Part shown: positions 23,890 to 32,410 of the stretch, one piece after another
Layout: each line of letters opens with the position of its first letter
Position numbering within the stretch: the stretch's first letter is position 1
DNA from: Acidobacteriota bacterium
GTDB lineage: Bacteria; Acidobacteriota; Terriglobia; Bryobacterales; Bryobacteraceae
Assembly: GCA_023436715.1 (NCBI GenBank)
Contig: JAEZIJ010000242.1
Span: 62,001-126,000, forward strand
Length of the DNA stretch: 64,000 nt
Direction of reading: 5' to 3'
Translations under genes and position numbers: made by a program
Notes under the pieces: generated by a model
What the model saw: the letters and a program-made list of their open reading frames with translations, nothing else
Database searches by the model: none
Told to the model about the DNA's origin: nothing

Positions 23890-24755
23890 AGCTCAAACTC
23901 GGCATTCCCAAGGGCAGCCTGGAACACGCGACGATTGACCTCTTCCGCCGCGCGGGCTTCAACATCACGACCAGCAGCCGCTCGTATTTCCCCGCCATCG
24001 ACGACCCCGAAATCGAGTGCATGCTCATACGCGCGCAGGAAATGGCGCGCTACGTAGAGGACGGCGTCCTCGATGCCGGTTTGACAGGCCGCGACTGGGT
24101 GGAGGAGTGCGAGGCGAAAGTCGAGACGGTCGCCAATCTCATCTACGCCAAACAGAGCTTCGGGAAAGTGCGCTGGGTGCTCGCGGTGCCGGACGCATCG
24201 AATTTCCGCTCCGTCAAAGACCTGGAAGGAAAGGTCATCGCCACCGAACTCGTGGGCGCCACCAGGCGTTATCTGGCGGCCAACGGCGTGAAGGCCAAGG
24301 TCGAGTTCAGTTGGGGCGCGACCGAAGTGAAGCCGCCGGAACTCGCCGACGCAATCGTCGAAGTTACCGAGACCGGCTCTTCGCTGCGCGCCAACAAGCT
24401 CCGTATCATCGAAACCGTTCTCGAATCCAACACCCAGCTCATCGCCAACGCCGATTCCTGGAAAGACGAGTGGAAGAGGCTTAAGCTCGAGGACATGCGG
24501 ATGCTGCTCGAGGGCGCCATCAGCGCGCTCGGCAAAGTCGGGCTCATGCTGAACGTACATAGCGAGTGCCTCAACGCCGTTCTCGCCGTGCTCCCGGCGC
24601 TTAAGAAACCCACCATTTCGCACCTGAGCGATGAAGACTGGCTCGCCGTAAACACCATCCTCGATGAATCCACGGTGCGCACCATCATCCCGCGACTGAA
24701 GAAAGCCGGCGCCCAGGGTATCGTCGAGTATCCGCTCAACAAGATCGTGATGTGA
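23886..24755 (+). CDS. hisG: ATP phosphoribosyltransferase, long form
   Basis: Commits ATP and PRPP to histidine synthesis. The 289-residue length and the extra C-terminal domain (from about 215, LMLNVHSECLNAVLAVLPALKKPTISHL) identify the long, self-regulated HisG that does not need HisZ and is normally feedback-inhibited by histidine through that domain. The N-terminus KLGIPKGSLEHATIDLFRRAG and the PRPP-site region IVEVTETGSSLRANKLRII are typical. Thus the operon appears controlled both by attenuation and by enzyme inhibition. It starts with a 4-nt overlap with hisI. Confidence 0.95.
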   Translation: MKLKLGIPKGSLEHATIDLFRRAGFNITTSSRSYFPAIDDPEIECMLIRAQEMARYVEDGVLDAGLTGRDWVEECEAKVETVANLIYAKQSFGKVRWVLAVPDASNFRSVKDLEGKVIATELVGATRRYLAANGVKAKVEFSWGATEVKPPELADAIVEVTETGSSLRANKLRIIETVLESNTQLIANADSWKDEWKRLKLEDMRMLLEGAISALGKVGLMLNVHSECLNAVLAVLPALKKPTISHLSDEDWLAVNTILDESTVRTIIPRLKKAGAQGIVEYPLNKIVM

Positions 24756-24758
24756 ACG

Positions 24759-26003
24759 ATGATCCGCGTCATTGAATCGAAGAACGCGGGACGCCTGCTG
24801 CGGCGTCGCGCCGCCCGCATGGCCGAAGCCGAAGAGACGGTCCGGCCGATTCTCGAAGCGGTGCGGAAACGCGGCGACCGCGCCGTCCTCGAATACGCAC
24901 GCCATTTCGACGGGCTTGAGCGCTCCTCCGTCAGGGTGCCGACTCGCGAATTGCAAGCGGCTGCCGGCCTGCTCGCGCCCGAACTCCGCCGCGCCGTCGA
25001 GACCGCCTCGAAGAACATCCGCGCATACGCCAAATTGCAGCTCCCGAAAGAGCGTATGTCTTCGCTCGCGCCCGGCCTTCGCACCGGCAGCATCGTCCGC
25101 CCGCTCGATGCCGTGGCCGCCTATATCCCCTCGGGTCGCTATCCGCTGCCTTCCACGCTCATGATGACCGTGATCCCCGCGCAGGTCGCGGGCGTGCCGC
25201 GGATCTCGGTCGCCTCACCGCGCCCCGTGCAGGAGATCTACGGAGTCGCTTCGCTGCTCGAAGTGACGGACGTTTTTCAGATGGGCGGCGCGCACGCCAT
25301 CGCCGCCTTCGCGTTCGGCACCCGCACGATTCCCAAAGTGGACCGCATTGTCGGCCCCGGAAACATCTACGTCGCGGCAGCGAAGAAGCTCCTCGCGGGC
25401 GAGGTAGGCATTGACTTCGTTGCCGGCCCCACCGAGATCCTCATCATCGCCGAGGACGGCCGGCCGGAGGTGCTCGCGGCCGATATGCTCGCTCAAGCCG
25501 AGCACGATGTCGAAGCGTCCGCCATCCTGCTCACCACTTCGAAATCGCTCGCGGAGAAAGTGGCCGCCCAGATCGAACGCCAGCTTGACAGCCTCTCGAC
25601 CGCTCCCATCGCCCGAAAGGCAATCGCGAAGAACAGCGCAATCATCCTGGTGGAATCGACGGATCAGGCAGTGGAAATGGCCAACCAGTTCGCTCCCGAG
25701 CATCTCAGCATTCCCGACGACTCGTTGCTCAAGGACATCCGCCACGCCGGCAGCGTCTTCGTCGGCCCGTTCAGTCCGGAGGCCGCGGGCGACTACGCAT
25801 CGGGCCCCAACCACGTGCTGCCCACGAGCGGCGCCGCCCGCCAGCGCGGAGGCCTCTCCGCGGCAGACTTCGTCAAGGTGATCTCCGTGCAGCAACTGAG
25901 CGCGCCGGCGCTCGCCAAACTCGCCCCTGCAATCACCACGCTCGCGCGCGTCGAAGGTCTCGAAGCCCATGCGCGCTCCGTCGAGGTACGCACTAATGGC
26001 TGA
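24759..26003 (+). CDS. hisD: histidinol dehydrogenase
   Basis: Catalyses the last two oxidations, histidinol to histidine, with NAD and zinc. At 414 aa it is near family length. Motifs: PSGRYPLPSTLMMTVIPAQVAG, VDRIVGPGNIYVAAAKKLL, GPTEILIIAED, ADMLAQAEHDVEASAILLT, NQFAPEHLSI and GPNHVLPTSGAAR, which carry the zinc and catalytic Glu/His residues. It begins 3 nt after hisG and ends inside the hisC start region. Confidence 0.95.
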   Translation: MIRVIESKNAGRLLRRRAARMAEAEETVRPILEAVRKRGDRAVLEYARHFDGLERSSVRVPTRELQAAAGLLAPELRRAVETASKNIRAYAKLQLPKERMSSLAPGLRTGSIVRPLDAVAAYIPSGRYPLPSTLMMTVIPAQVAGVPRISVASPRPVQEIYGVASLLEVTDVFQMGGAHAIAAFAFGTRTIPKVDRIVGPGNIYVAAAKKLLAGEVGIDFVAGPTEILIIAEDGRPEVLAADMLAQAEHDVEASAILLTTSKSLAEKVAAQIERQLDSLSTAPIARKAIAKNSAIILVESTDQAVEMANQFAPEHLSIPDDSLLKDIRHAGSVFVGPFSPEAAGDYASGPNHVLPTSGAARQRGGLSAADFVKVISVQQLSAPALAKLAPAITTLARVEGLEAHARSVEVRTNG

Positions 26004-27054
26004 CGCGCTTCGCCCCCGCGATGCTGTCCTCAAGATGGCGCCCTACTCGCCCCCGACCGGTGGCCGCGCCGATAAACTCCGCCTCGATTTCAACGAGAAC
26101 ACGGTCGGCTGCTCGCCCCGGGTCCTCGCCGCTCTCCGCGATTGCCTCACCGCCGGCGGACTCACTGTCTATCCGGAATACGGTGACGCCCGGAAGGAAC
26201 TGGCCGCGTTTTTCGGGGTCGCACCCGAAGCCTTGCTGTTCAGCAACGGCACGGACGAGGCTATCCAGGTGCTCGTCAATACTTACGTGGACGATGGCGA
26301 CGAGGTGCTGCTCATGCGCCCGTCCTACGCCATGTACCGGTTCTACGCCGAGGTGGCCGGCGCGGCCGTTCGCGAACTCGACTATCGCGACGGCGACCTC
26401 GCCTTCCCGCTCGAAGCATTCCTCGCCGCCATCAGACCCGGCACGCGCGCAATCGTTATCGCGAACCCGAATAATCCAACCGGCAGCGTGATCGATCTTC
26501 GTGCCATCGAAGACATTCTCCAGGCTGCGCCCGGCGCCGCCGTGCTGATCGACGAAGCGTATTTCGAGTTCTACGGCGTCACGGCGCTTCCGCTTCTCGA
26601 CCGCTATCCCAACCTGTTCGTCAGCCGGACGTTTTCGAAGGTATACGGCATGGCCGCGATGCGCATGGGCTGCCTGTTTTCGCGCCCGGCGAACATCGCT
26701 TATCTGCGCAAAGCGCAGTCGCCGTATAGCGTGAACGCGCTCGCGGTGATGGCCGCCCGTGAAGCCATCCGGGACACCGGCTACATTGAAAACTACGTCG
26801 CCGAAGTGCATGCGGCGCGAGGCTTGCTGCGGGCGGGGCTCGACGAACTGAAGATCCCCTACTTCGCCAGCGAGGCGAACTTCATCCTGATGCGCATCGG
26901 GCCGCGTGCGATCGAAGTCCGCGACCGCCTGCGGGAAAAGGGCGTGCTTGTCCGCGACCGTAGCTACGAAATCGAGGGCTCGGTCCGCGTGACCGTCGGC
27001 ACCCGCGAGCAGGTTCGGCGTTTTCTGAGAGAACTGAAAGAGATCTGGAAATGA
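25996..27054 (+). CDS. hisC: histidinol-phosphate aminotransferase
   Basis: PLP enzyme that converts imidazole-acetol phosphate to histidinol phosphate. I chose the ATG at 25996 (352 aa, MADALRPRDAV), which overlaps hisD by 8 nt. An ATG at 25969 would add nine residues. Family motifs: LDFNENTVGCSPRVLAAL, YPEYGDARKELAAFFG, LFSNGTDEAIQVLVNTY, NPNNPTGSVI and the PLP-lysine segment SRTFSKVYGMAAMRMG. The next gene (HAD phosphatase) starts with an ATGA overlap. Confidence 0.94.
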   Translation: MADALRPRDAVLKMAPYSPPTGGRADKLRLDFNENTVGCSPRVLAALRDCLTAGGLTVYPEYGDARKELAAFFGVAPEALLFSNGTDEAIQVLVNTYVDDGDEVLLMRPSYAMYRFYAEVAGAAVRELDYRDGDLAFPLEAFLAAIRPGTRAIVIANPNNPTGSVIDLRAIEDILQAAPGAAVLIDEAYFEFYGVTALPLLDRYPNLFVSRTFSKVYGMAAMRMGCLFSRPANIAYLRKAQSPYSVNALAVMAAREAIRDTGYIENYVAEVHAARGLLRAGLDELKIPYFASEANFILMRIGPRAIEVRDRLREKGVLVRDRSYEIEGSVRVTVGTREQVRRFLRELKEIWK

Positions 27055-27725
27055 GTAAACGATTCATCGTCTTTGACATGGACGGCGTGCTGGTGGACGT
27101 TTCGGACTCCTACCGTGCCACCGTCATCCAGACAGTCGAGGACTTCACCGGAAAGCGGATCACCGGCGATCTGATACAGGATTTCAAGAACCAGGGCGGA
27201 TGGAATGACGATTGGGATCTCTCGCATCGCCTCGTCCTGGATCACGGCGGAAACGCCGCGTTCGAAGATGTCGTGCGGCACTTCAACAAGCTCTTTTTCG
27301 GCAACGGAACCGACGGCCTGATCATGCGCGAGCGCTGGATCGCCCGTCCCGGTGTGCTCGAGCGCCTCGCCGAGCGCTACCAACTCGCGATCTACACCGG
27401 GCGCCGCGACTACGAGGTGGAGCCGACACTGGCGCGCTTCGCCGGAGATCTGCGCTTCGACCCCATCGTAACCTCCGACATGGTTGCGAACCTCAAGCCG
27501 GCCCCAGACGGCCTTTTCCGCATCCGCGAGATGCACCCGAACAAGGATTTCCGCTACGTTGGCGACACCATCGACGATTGCCGCTGTGCGAGCGCGGCCG
27601 GGGTCCCATTCATAGGAATCGCTGCGCCTGCCGGCCCGCGCCACAACGAGTCGGTTGCGCTGTTCAAAGCCGAAGGCGCCATCGCCGTGCTCGACGACAT
27701 CAATCAACTGGAGAGTGTGCTGTGA
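27051..27725 (+). CDS. HAD-family phosphatase, candidate histidinol-phosphate phosphatase
   Basis: A 224-residue HAD subfamily IA hydrolase. Motif I FDMDGVLVDVSDSYR, motif II Thr in YTGRRDYEV, motif III Lys in ANLKPAPDGL and motif IV VGDTIDDCRCA are all intact. It is translationally coupled on both sides, ATGA to hisC and GTGA to hisB. Histidine synthesis needs a histidinol-phosphate phosphatase, hisB here is monofunctional, and no other phosphatase is in the operon, so this gene is the obvious candidate. HAD-type histidinol phosphatases are known from other lineages. The assignment rests on context; the family alone does not fix the substrate. Confidence 0.82.
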   Translation: MSKRFIVFDMDGVLVDVSDSYRATVIQTVEDFTGKRITGDLIQDFKNQGGWNDDWDLSHRLVLDHGGNAAFEDVVRHFNKLFFGNGTDGLIMRERWIARPGVLERLAERYQLAIYTGRRDYEVEPTLARFAGDLRFDPIVTSDMVANLKPAPDGLFRIREMHPNKDFRYVGDTIDDCRCASAAGVPFIGIAAPAGPRHNESVALFKAEGAIAVLDDINQLESVL

Positions 27726-28309
27726 GGACCGCAACCATCGAGCGCAACACGAAAGAAACCCAGATCCGCGGAAAACTGCGCATTGAAGGCCGCGGACGCT
27801 ACCAGGTCTCCACCGGTATCCGATTCCTGGACCACATGCTCGAACTCTTCGCCAAGCATGGCGGCTTCGACCTCGAACTCGCGGCCACAGGCGATCTCGA
27901 CGTCGATCAGCACCACACCGTCGAGGACGCCGGCATCGTGCTCGGCCAACTATTCTGCCAGGCGCTCGGCGACCGCCGCGGCATCAACCGCGCGGGTTAC
28001 TTCGTCATGCCCATGGACGAAACGCTGGCCGTCGTGGCTGTCGATTTCAGCGGGCGCCCTTACCTTGTCTACAAGGACCTCGTGAAGACGCGCAACGTCG
28101 GCGACCTCCAATCCGAACTGGTCGAGGACTTCTTCCAGGGCTTCGTGACCCACGCCGGCGCGAACCTGCACGTGAAGGTGATGTACGGCCGCTCCAGCCA
28201 CCACCAGATCGAAGCGGTGTTCAAGTGCTTAGCCCGCGCCCTGAAATTCGCCTGCTCGAAAGACAAGCGTCTCAAGGGCGAACTCCCGTCAACCAAGGGT
28301 CTGTTATGA
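27722..28309 (+). CDS. hisB: imidazoleglycerol-phosphate dehydratase
   Basis: Dehydrates imidazole-glycerol phosphate. It starts at a GTG (27722) that overlaps the HAD gene stop as GTGA and encodes 195 aa, a monofunctional IGPD without the phosphatase domain of enterobacterial HisB. Manganese-binding repeats are clear: FLDHMLELFAKHGGFDL, DVDQHHTVEDAGI, and the second half HAGANLHVKVMYGRSSHHQIEAVFK. Apparent longer upstream frames are read-through of the other frame of the HAD gene and are not used. Confidence 0.95.
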   Translation: MRTATIERNTKETQIRGKLRIEGRGRYQVSTGIRFLDHMLELFAKHGGFDLELAATGDLDVDQHHTVEDAGIVLGQLFCQALGDRRGINRAGYFVMPMDETLAVVAVDFSGRPYLVYKDLVKTRNVGDLQSELVEDFFQGFVTHAGANLHVKVMYGRSSHHQIEAVFKCLARALKFACSKDKRLKGELPSTKGLL

Positions 28310-28899
28310 TCGCGATCTTCGATTACGGCGCCGGCAACCTGCGCTCGGTCGAGAACACGCTCGCGGAGACCGGCGCCGCCTACACCATCGTTCGCGACTC
28401 AGACGGCCTGCGCGCGGCCTCGAAAATCATACTCCCCGGGGTCGGGCATTTCGGGCAGATGATGCGGGCTCTCGATCGGCTTCGGGTGCGAACCGCGCTG
28501 CTCGAAACAATCTCTGCGGGCGTGCCGTTCCTCGGAATCTGTCTCGGCTTGCAGGCGCTGCTCGAAGGCAGCGAGGAAGCTCCCGAAGTGCGCGGACTCG
28601 GCATCTTTCCCGGCCGGGTACGGCGTTTCCCGCACGGCGCGCGTGTGCCGCACATGGGCTGGAACGAGATCGAACCCGGCCCCAACTGCCGCCTGCTCGA
28701 AAACGTCGACCCCAATCCCTACGTCTACTTCGCCCATAGTTACTATGTGCCTGTAAGTGACTACACCGCCGCTACTTGTACCTACACCGAGCCGTATACG
28801 GCGGTGCTCGAGAGCGGTAACGCCTTCGGCGTCCAGTTCCATCCCGAAAAGTCCGGACCGCTCGGCCTGAGAATTGTAAAGAACTTTCTGGATTTGTAA
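28306..28899 (+). CDS. hisH: imidazole glycerol phosphate synthase, glutaminase subunit
   Basis: Class I glutamine amidotransferase that feeds ammonia to HisF. The ATG at 28306 overlaps the hisB stop (ATGA) and gives 197 aa. Motifs: IAIFDYGAGNLRSVENTL, oxyanion/nucleophile region GICLGLQALLEGSEEA (catalytic Cys), and FGVQFHPEKSG with the His and Glu of the triad. It is directly abutted by hisF (0 nt), as expected for two subunits of one enzyme. Confidence 0.95.
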   Translation: MIAIFDYGAGNLRSVENTLAETGAAYTIVRDSDGLRAASKIILPGVGHFGQMMRALDRLRVRTALLETISAGVPFLGICLGLQALLEGSEEAPEVRGLGIFPGRVRRFPHGARVPHMGWNEIEPGPNCRLLENVDPNPYVYFAHSYYVPVSDYTAATCTYTEPYTAVLESGNAFGVQFHPEKSGPLGLRIVKNFLDL

Positions 28900-29667
28900 A
28901 TGCTTGCCAAGCGTATCATCCCCTGCCTCGACGTCACCGCCGGCCGCGTCGTCAAAGGCGTGAATTTCGTGAATCTGCGCGATGCGGGCGATCCCGTCGA
29001 GCTGGCCGACCGCTACAATCAGCAGGGCGCGGACGAACTGGTCTTCCTCGATATCACCGCTTCGAGCGACAACCGCGACACCATGGCCGACGTTGTGGCG
29101 CGCACCGCGAGGAAGGTTTTCATCCCGCTCACGGTGGGCGGCGGCATCCGTTCGGTTGCGGACGCCAGGCGCATCCTCCTCGCGGGTGCCGACAAGGTGA
29201 GCATCAATACCGCGGCGGTGAAGCGTCCCGAACTGCTTACCGAACTGAGCGAGGAATTCGGAGCCCAGGCTGTCGTGCTCGCAATTGACGCCCGGCGTCG
29301 CGCCTCCGGCAGCGGCTGGACGGTTTATGTCCGCGGCGGACGCGACGACACCGGCATCGACGCCATCGAGTGGGCCGCGCGCGGAGAAGCTCTCGGCGCC
29401 GGTGAAATCCTGCTCACGTCGATGGACACAGACGGCGTTCAGGATGGCTTCGATTGTGGGCTTACGCGCTCTGTCTCGCGCGCTACGCATATCCCGGTGA
29501 TCGCTTCCGGAGGCGCTGGAAAACCCGAGCACTTCAGCCGTGTTCTCACGGAGGGCGAGGCCGATGCCGCCCTGGCCGCCTCTATTTTCCATTACGGCAC
29601 TTACACCGTCGCCGATCTCAAGGAACACCTCGCACAGTGCGGCATTCCCGTCCGGAGGTGCCTGTGA
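28900..29667 (+). CDS. hisF: imidazole glycerol phosphate synthase, cyclase subunit
   Basis: TIM-barrel cyclase that forms imidazole-glycerol phosphate and AICAR. At 255 aa it is full length. N-terminal IIPCLDVTAGRVVKGVNFVNL carries the first catalytic Asp, and AIDARRRASGSGWTVYVRGGR the second. Phosphate-binding loops are LTVGGGIRSVADARRIL, SINTAAVKRPELL and VIASGGAGKPEHFS. The AICAR produced links this operon to purine synthesis. Confidence 0.96.
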   Translation: MLAKRIIPCLDVTAGRVVKGVNFVNLRDAGDPVELADRYNQQGADELVFLDITASSDNRDTMADVVARTARKVFIPLTVGGGIRSVADARRILLAGADKVSINTAAVKRPELLTELSEEFGAQAVVLAIDARRRASGSGWTVYVRGGRDDTGIDAIEWAARGEALGAGEILLTSMDTDGVQDGFDCGLTRSVSRATHIPVIASGGAGKPEHFSRVLTEGEADAALAASIFHYGTYTVADLKEHLAQCGIPVRRCL

Positions 29668-30362
29668 TCATCCCGTGCATCGACCTGATGGACGGCAAGG
29701 TCGTCCAACTCGTGCAGGGGCGCGACAAAGCTCTCGAAGGCGGAACGCCTCAGGAGATGCTGGAGCGCTTCTCCGCCTTTCCGGAGATTCAGGTCATCGA
29801 TCTCGACGCCGCTCTCGGCCGTGGCTCGAACGACGGAATCGTCGAGTTCCTTGCTGAGCGCGCTCTCATACGGGTCGGCGGCGGCGTGCGCAGCCCCGCA
29901 CGGGCGCGCCACCTGGCCGAACTCGGCGCGCGAAAGGTCATCGTCGGAACGGCGGCGTTTTCGTCCACCGGCATCGATACGGAGTTCCTCGAAATCCTCT
30001 GCGATGAGATCGGACGCGACCGCGTCACCATCGCGCTCGATTCCAAAGACGGCCGCATTGTCATCAAGGGGTGGCGCGAAGCAACCCGGCTCAGCGCGGA
30101 AGAAGTGCTCGGCCGCCTCGAACCTTACTGCTCCGGGTTCCTCTGTACCTATGTCGATAAGGAAGGAATGCTTCAAGGTACGGACCTCGATTGGTTCCGC
30201 CGCCTGCGCGCGGCAACAGACCTGGAACTTACAGCCGCCGGTGGCATCTCTTCTATGGAAGAGATTCGCGAGCTGGCGCGGCTGAACATTCACGCCGCCC
30301 TCGGCATGGCGATTTACGCGGGACGGCTGAATCTGAATGAGTTGGCGAAGATGGGCGCATAG
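29664..30362 (+). CDS. hisA: ProFAR isomerase
   Basis: Amadori isomerase acting before HisFH; a (beta/alpha)8 barrel homologous to HisF. A GTG at 29664 overlaps the hisF stop (GTGA) and gives 232 aa. Evidence: IIPCIDLMDGKVVQLVQGRD with the first catalytic Asp, VIDLDAALGRGSNDGIVEFL, IRVGGGVRSPARARHL, VTIALDSKDGRIVIKGWRE with the second Asp, and VDKEGMLQGTDLDWF. It is about 10 residues shorter than many HisA proteins, without a gap at a key site. It is the last his gene. Confidence 0.92.
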   Translation: MIIPCIDLMDGKVVQLVQGRDKALEGGTPQEMLERFSAFPEIQVIDLDAALGRGSNDGIVEFLAERALIRVGGGVRSPARARHLAELGARKVIVGTAAFSSTGIDTEFLEILCDEIGRDRVTIALDSKDGRIVIKGWREATRLSAEEVLGRLEPYCSGFLCTYVDKEGMLQGTDLDWFRRLRAATDLELTAAGGISSMEEIRELARLNIHAALGMAIYAGRLNLNELAKMGA

Positions 30363-31104
30363 CGCTCTGCTCCTTGCCGGCACCTGTCCCGCGCTGGCCC
30401 AAGGCCTTTACGAAGTGCAGGTATACGGCTCGGCACTGGTTCCGCAGGGCCGAACCTTCGTTGAACTGCATCCGAACTTTATTATCCAGGGGGCGAAGCG
30501 GACCACTGACGGCACTCTGCCCACCAATCACCAGTTCCACACAACCCTCGAAGTCACACACGGTTTCACCTCCTGGTTTGAGACCGGTTTCTACACCTTT
30601 GCCAGCGCTCAATCGGGACAAGGCTACCAGTGGGTCGGTAATCATATCCGGCCGCGCGTCGCGATTCCGGGATGCTGGCGCTGGCCGGTTGGCCTGAGTC
30701 TCTCGACGGAGATCGGCTACCAGCGGCGGAAATTCTTTCCCGATACCTGGACCTGGGAAATCCGGCCGATCATCGATAAGGCATGGGGCCGCTGGTACGG
30801 CTCGTTCAATCCCACGTTCGGCCGTGCCCTCCACGGTGAAGGCACGAGCAGGGGGTTTGAGTTTCTCCCCAGCGCGAAAGTCTCCTACGGCGTCACCAAA
30901 CTCGTGCGGGCTGGAGTGGAATACTACGGCGCGCTCGGCCCGCTCACCGGCTTCGACCCGCTCAGGGAGCAGCAGCAGATTATCCTTCCAGCCATCGACC
31001 TCGAGCTCGGACCGGATTGGGAGTTCAACTTCGGAGTGGGAGTAGGCCTCACGGCCGGAACCGACCATCTCCTCGTCAAGGCCATCATCGGCCGCCGCTT
31101 TTGA
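30337..31104 (+). CDS. predicted outer-membrane beta-barrel protein
   Basis: A 255-residue exported protein whose start lies inside hisA (26-nt overlap). Signal peptide MSWRRWAHSALLLAGTCPALAQ is followed by many alternating hydrophobic strands rich in Trp, Tyr and Phe (FVELHPNFII, FETGFYTFASAQ, YQRRKFFPDTWTWEIRPII) and it ends in Phe (IIGRRF), the usual C-terminal residue of Omp85-assembled barrels. It resembles transporter-like or DUF-type barrels but I cannot name the family. It is probably co-transcribed with the his genes by overlap, yet more likely belongs functionally to the envelope or efflux genes that follow. Confidence 0.72.
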   Translation: MSWRRWAHSALLLAGTCPALAQGLYEVQVYGSALVPQGRTFVELHPNFIIQGAKRTTDGTLPTNHQFHTTLEVTHGFTSWFETGFYTFASAQSGQGYQWVGNHIRPRVAIPGCWRWPVGLSLSTEIGYQRRKFFPDTWTWEIRPIIDKAWGRWYGSFNPTFGRALHGEGTSRGFEFLPSAKVSYGVTKLVRAGVEYYGALGPLTGFDPLREQQQIILPAIDLELGPDWEFNFGVGVGLTAGTDHLLVKAIIGRRF

Positions 31105-31125
31105 CCATAAGACGCTGGGGCGCCG

Positions 31126-31158
31126 CAGGCCTCCTGGCCTCCTCCTGGCCTGTGCCAC
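31126..31158. repeat. dispersed palindromic repeat, copy 2
   Basis: Begins CAGGCCTCCTGGCC, carries an internal duplication of CTCCTGGCC and ends in GGCCTGTGCCAC. It is the same core as at 8332 and 42879. It sits in the 178-nt gap between the barrel gene and the efflux adaptor and may fold into a strong hairpin that separates the two transcription units. Confidence 0.5.
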
Positions 31159-31282
31159 GCCGGGCAAAGCCCAGCGGCAGCCCAGAAGGGCTGACCCCAC
31201 CTTGCGAGGATGCGGGTCACTTCCACGAGGCGAACCCGCCCTGCCTCTAAATGCGGCAAACTGGGAGGTAGGACTGGGGATT

Positions 31283-32410
31283 GTGAGCAGGTTGGGGTTT
31301 CTTTCGCTGGGCATCCTCCTGGCCGGTATTGCGGCCCTTGTTGCGTGCTCACGCGGAAACCCCGCGCCCGCACAAGCAGCGGCCCGCACTGAGCCGGCTG
31401 TTCCCGTCAAGGTGGGCAAAGTCGAACAGCGCTCCGAGCCCCTGCAAATCGGCGCCATCGGAAACATACAGTCCTACAGCACAGTGTCGGTGAAGTCGGA
31501 AGTGGGCGGAGAGTTGATGGGCGTCCACTTTTCGGAAGGTCAGGAGGTCCGCAAAGGCCAACTGCTGTTCACCATCGACCCGCGCCCGTTTGAGGCGGCT
31601 CTCAAACAGGCGCAGGCCAACCGCGCGAAAGACGCCGCCCAGGCAGCCAGCGCTCAGGCAGACGCCGCTCGCTACAAAGGACTCGTCGCCGAAGGTGTGA
31701 TCGCGCCGCAGCAGTACGAACAGCAGCAAGCCAATGCCGACGCGCTCAAGGCCACCGTGGAATCCGACGCTGCCGCCATCGAAAACGCGCGGCTTCAGTT
31801 GAGCTACGCCAGAATCTACTCTCCTATCGACGGCCGCACCGGCAACCTCCTGGTGCATGAAGGCAACCTTGTCAAACCCAACGACGTCCCGCTGGTCGTA
31901 ATCAACCAGGTCGAGCCGATTTACGCTGTTTTCTCCGTTCCCTCCCAGTACCTTCCGGACATCACACGCTACCACGCCCAGCATCCGCTGCGCGTGGCAG
32001 CGAGCCCAAAAGGCAGCAATCAGCCCGGAGCGGAAGGCATGCTGACTTTCATAGATAACAACGTAGACACGTCTACCGGCACGATCCAGCTCAAAGCGAC
32101 ATTCCCCAACCGCGATCGCTCGCTCTGGCCCGGTGAGTTCGTCGATGTCTCCATCACACTTACCACTCAGCCGGACGCCATCGTCGTTCCCGCTCACGCA
32201 ATACAAACGGGGCAGGAAGGCCAATACGTGTTCGTGGTGAAGCCGGATATGACGGTGGAATCCCGGCGCGTCGTCGTCGGCCGTACACAAGGGGCGTTCG
32301 CGATCGTCTCTCAGGGTGTGCGGCCGGGGGAGACCGTGGTGACCGATGGCCAGTTGCGGCTCGTGCCGGGCGCTCGCGTCACCGTGGCGGCAGGAGGACC
32401 GGCCTCGTGA
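31283..32410 (+). CDS. RND efflux periplasmic adaptor (MdtA/AcrA-like lipoprotein)
   Basis: Membrane-fusion protein linking the RND pump to an outer-membrane channel. I use the GTG at 31283 (375 aa) because it follows GGGGA and starts directly into a lipoprotein signal ending in LVACS. An ATG at 31202 would add 27 hydrophilic residues. Domains: lipoyl half (VSVKSEVGGELMGVHFSEGQEVRKGQLLF), coiled-coil hairpin (about 90-170, Ala/Gln/Lys-rich), second lipoyl half (YARIYSPIDGRTGNLLVHEGNLVKPND) and beta-barrel/MP domains. Its stop overlaps the pump gene by 4 nt. Confidence 0.92.
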   Translation: MSRLGFLSLGILLAGIAALVACSRGNPAPAQAAARTEPAVPVKVGKVEQRSEPLQIGAIGNIQSYSTVSVKSEVGGELMGVHFSEGQEVRKGQLLFTIDPRPFEAALKQAQANRAKDAAQAASAQADAARYKGLVAEGVIAPQQYEQQQANADALKATVESDAAAIENARLQLSYARIYSPIDGRTGNLLVHEGNLVKPNDVPLVVINQVEPIYAVFSVPSQYLPDITRYHAQHPLRVAASPKGSNQPGAEGMLTFIDNNVDTSTGTIQLKATFPNRDRSLWPGEFVDVSITLTTQPDAIVVPAHAIQTGQEGQYVFVVKPDMTVESRRVVVGRTQGAFAIVSQGVRPGETVVTDGQLRLVPGARVTVAAGGPAS

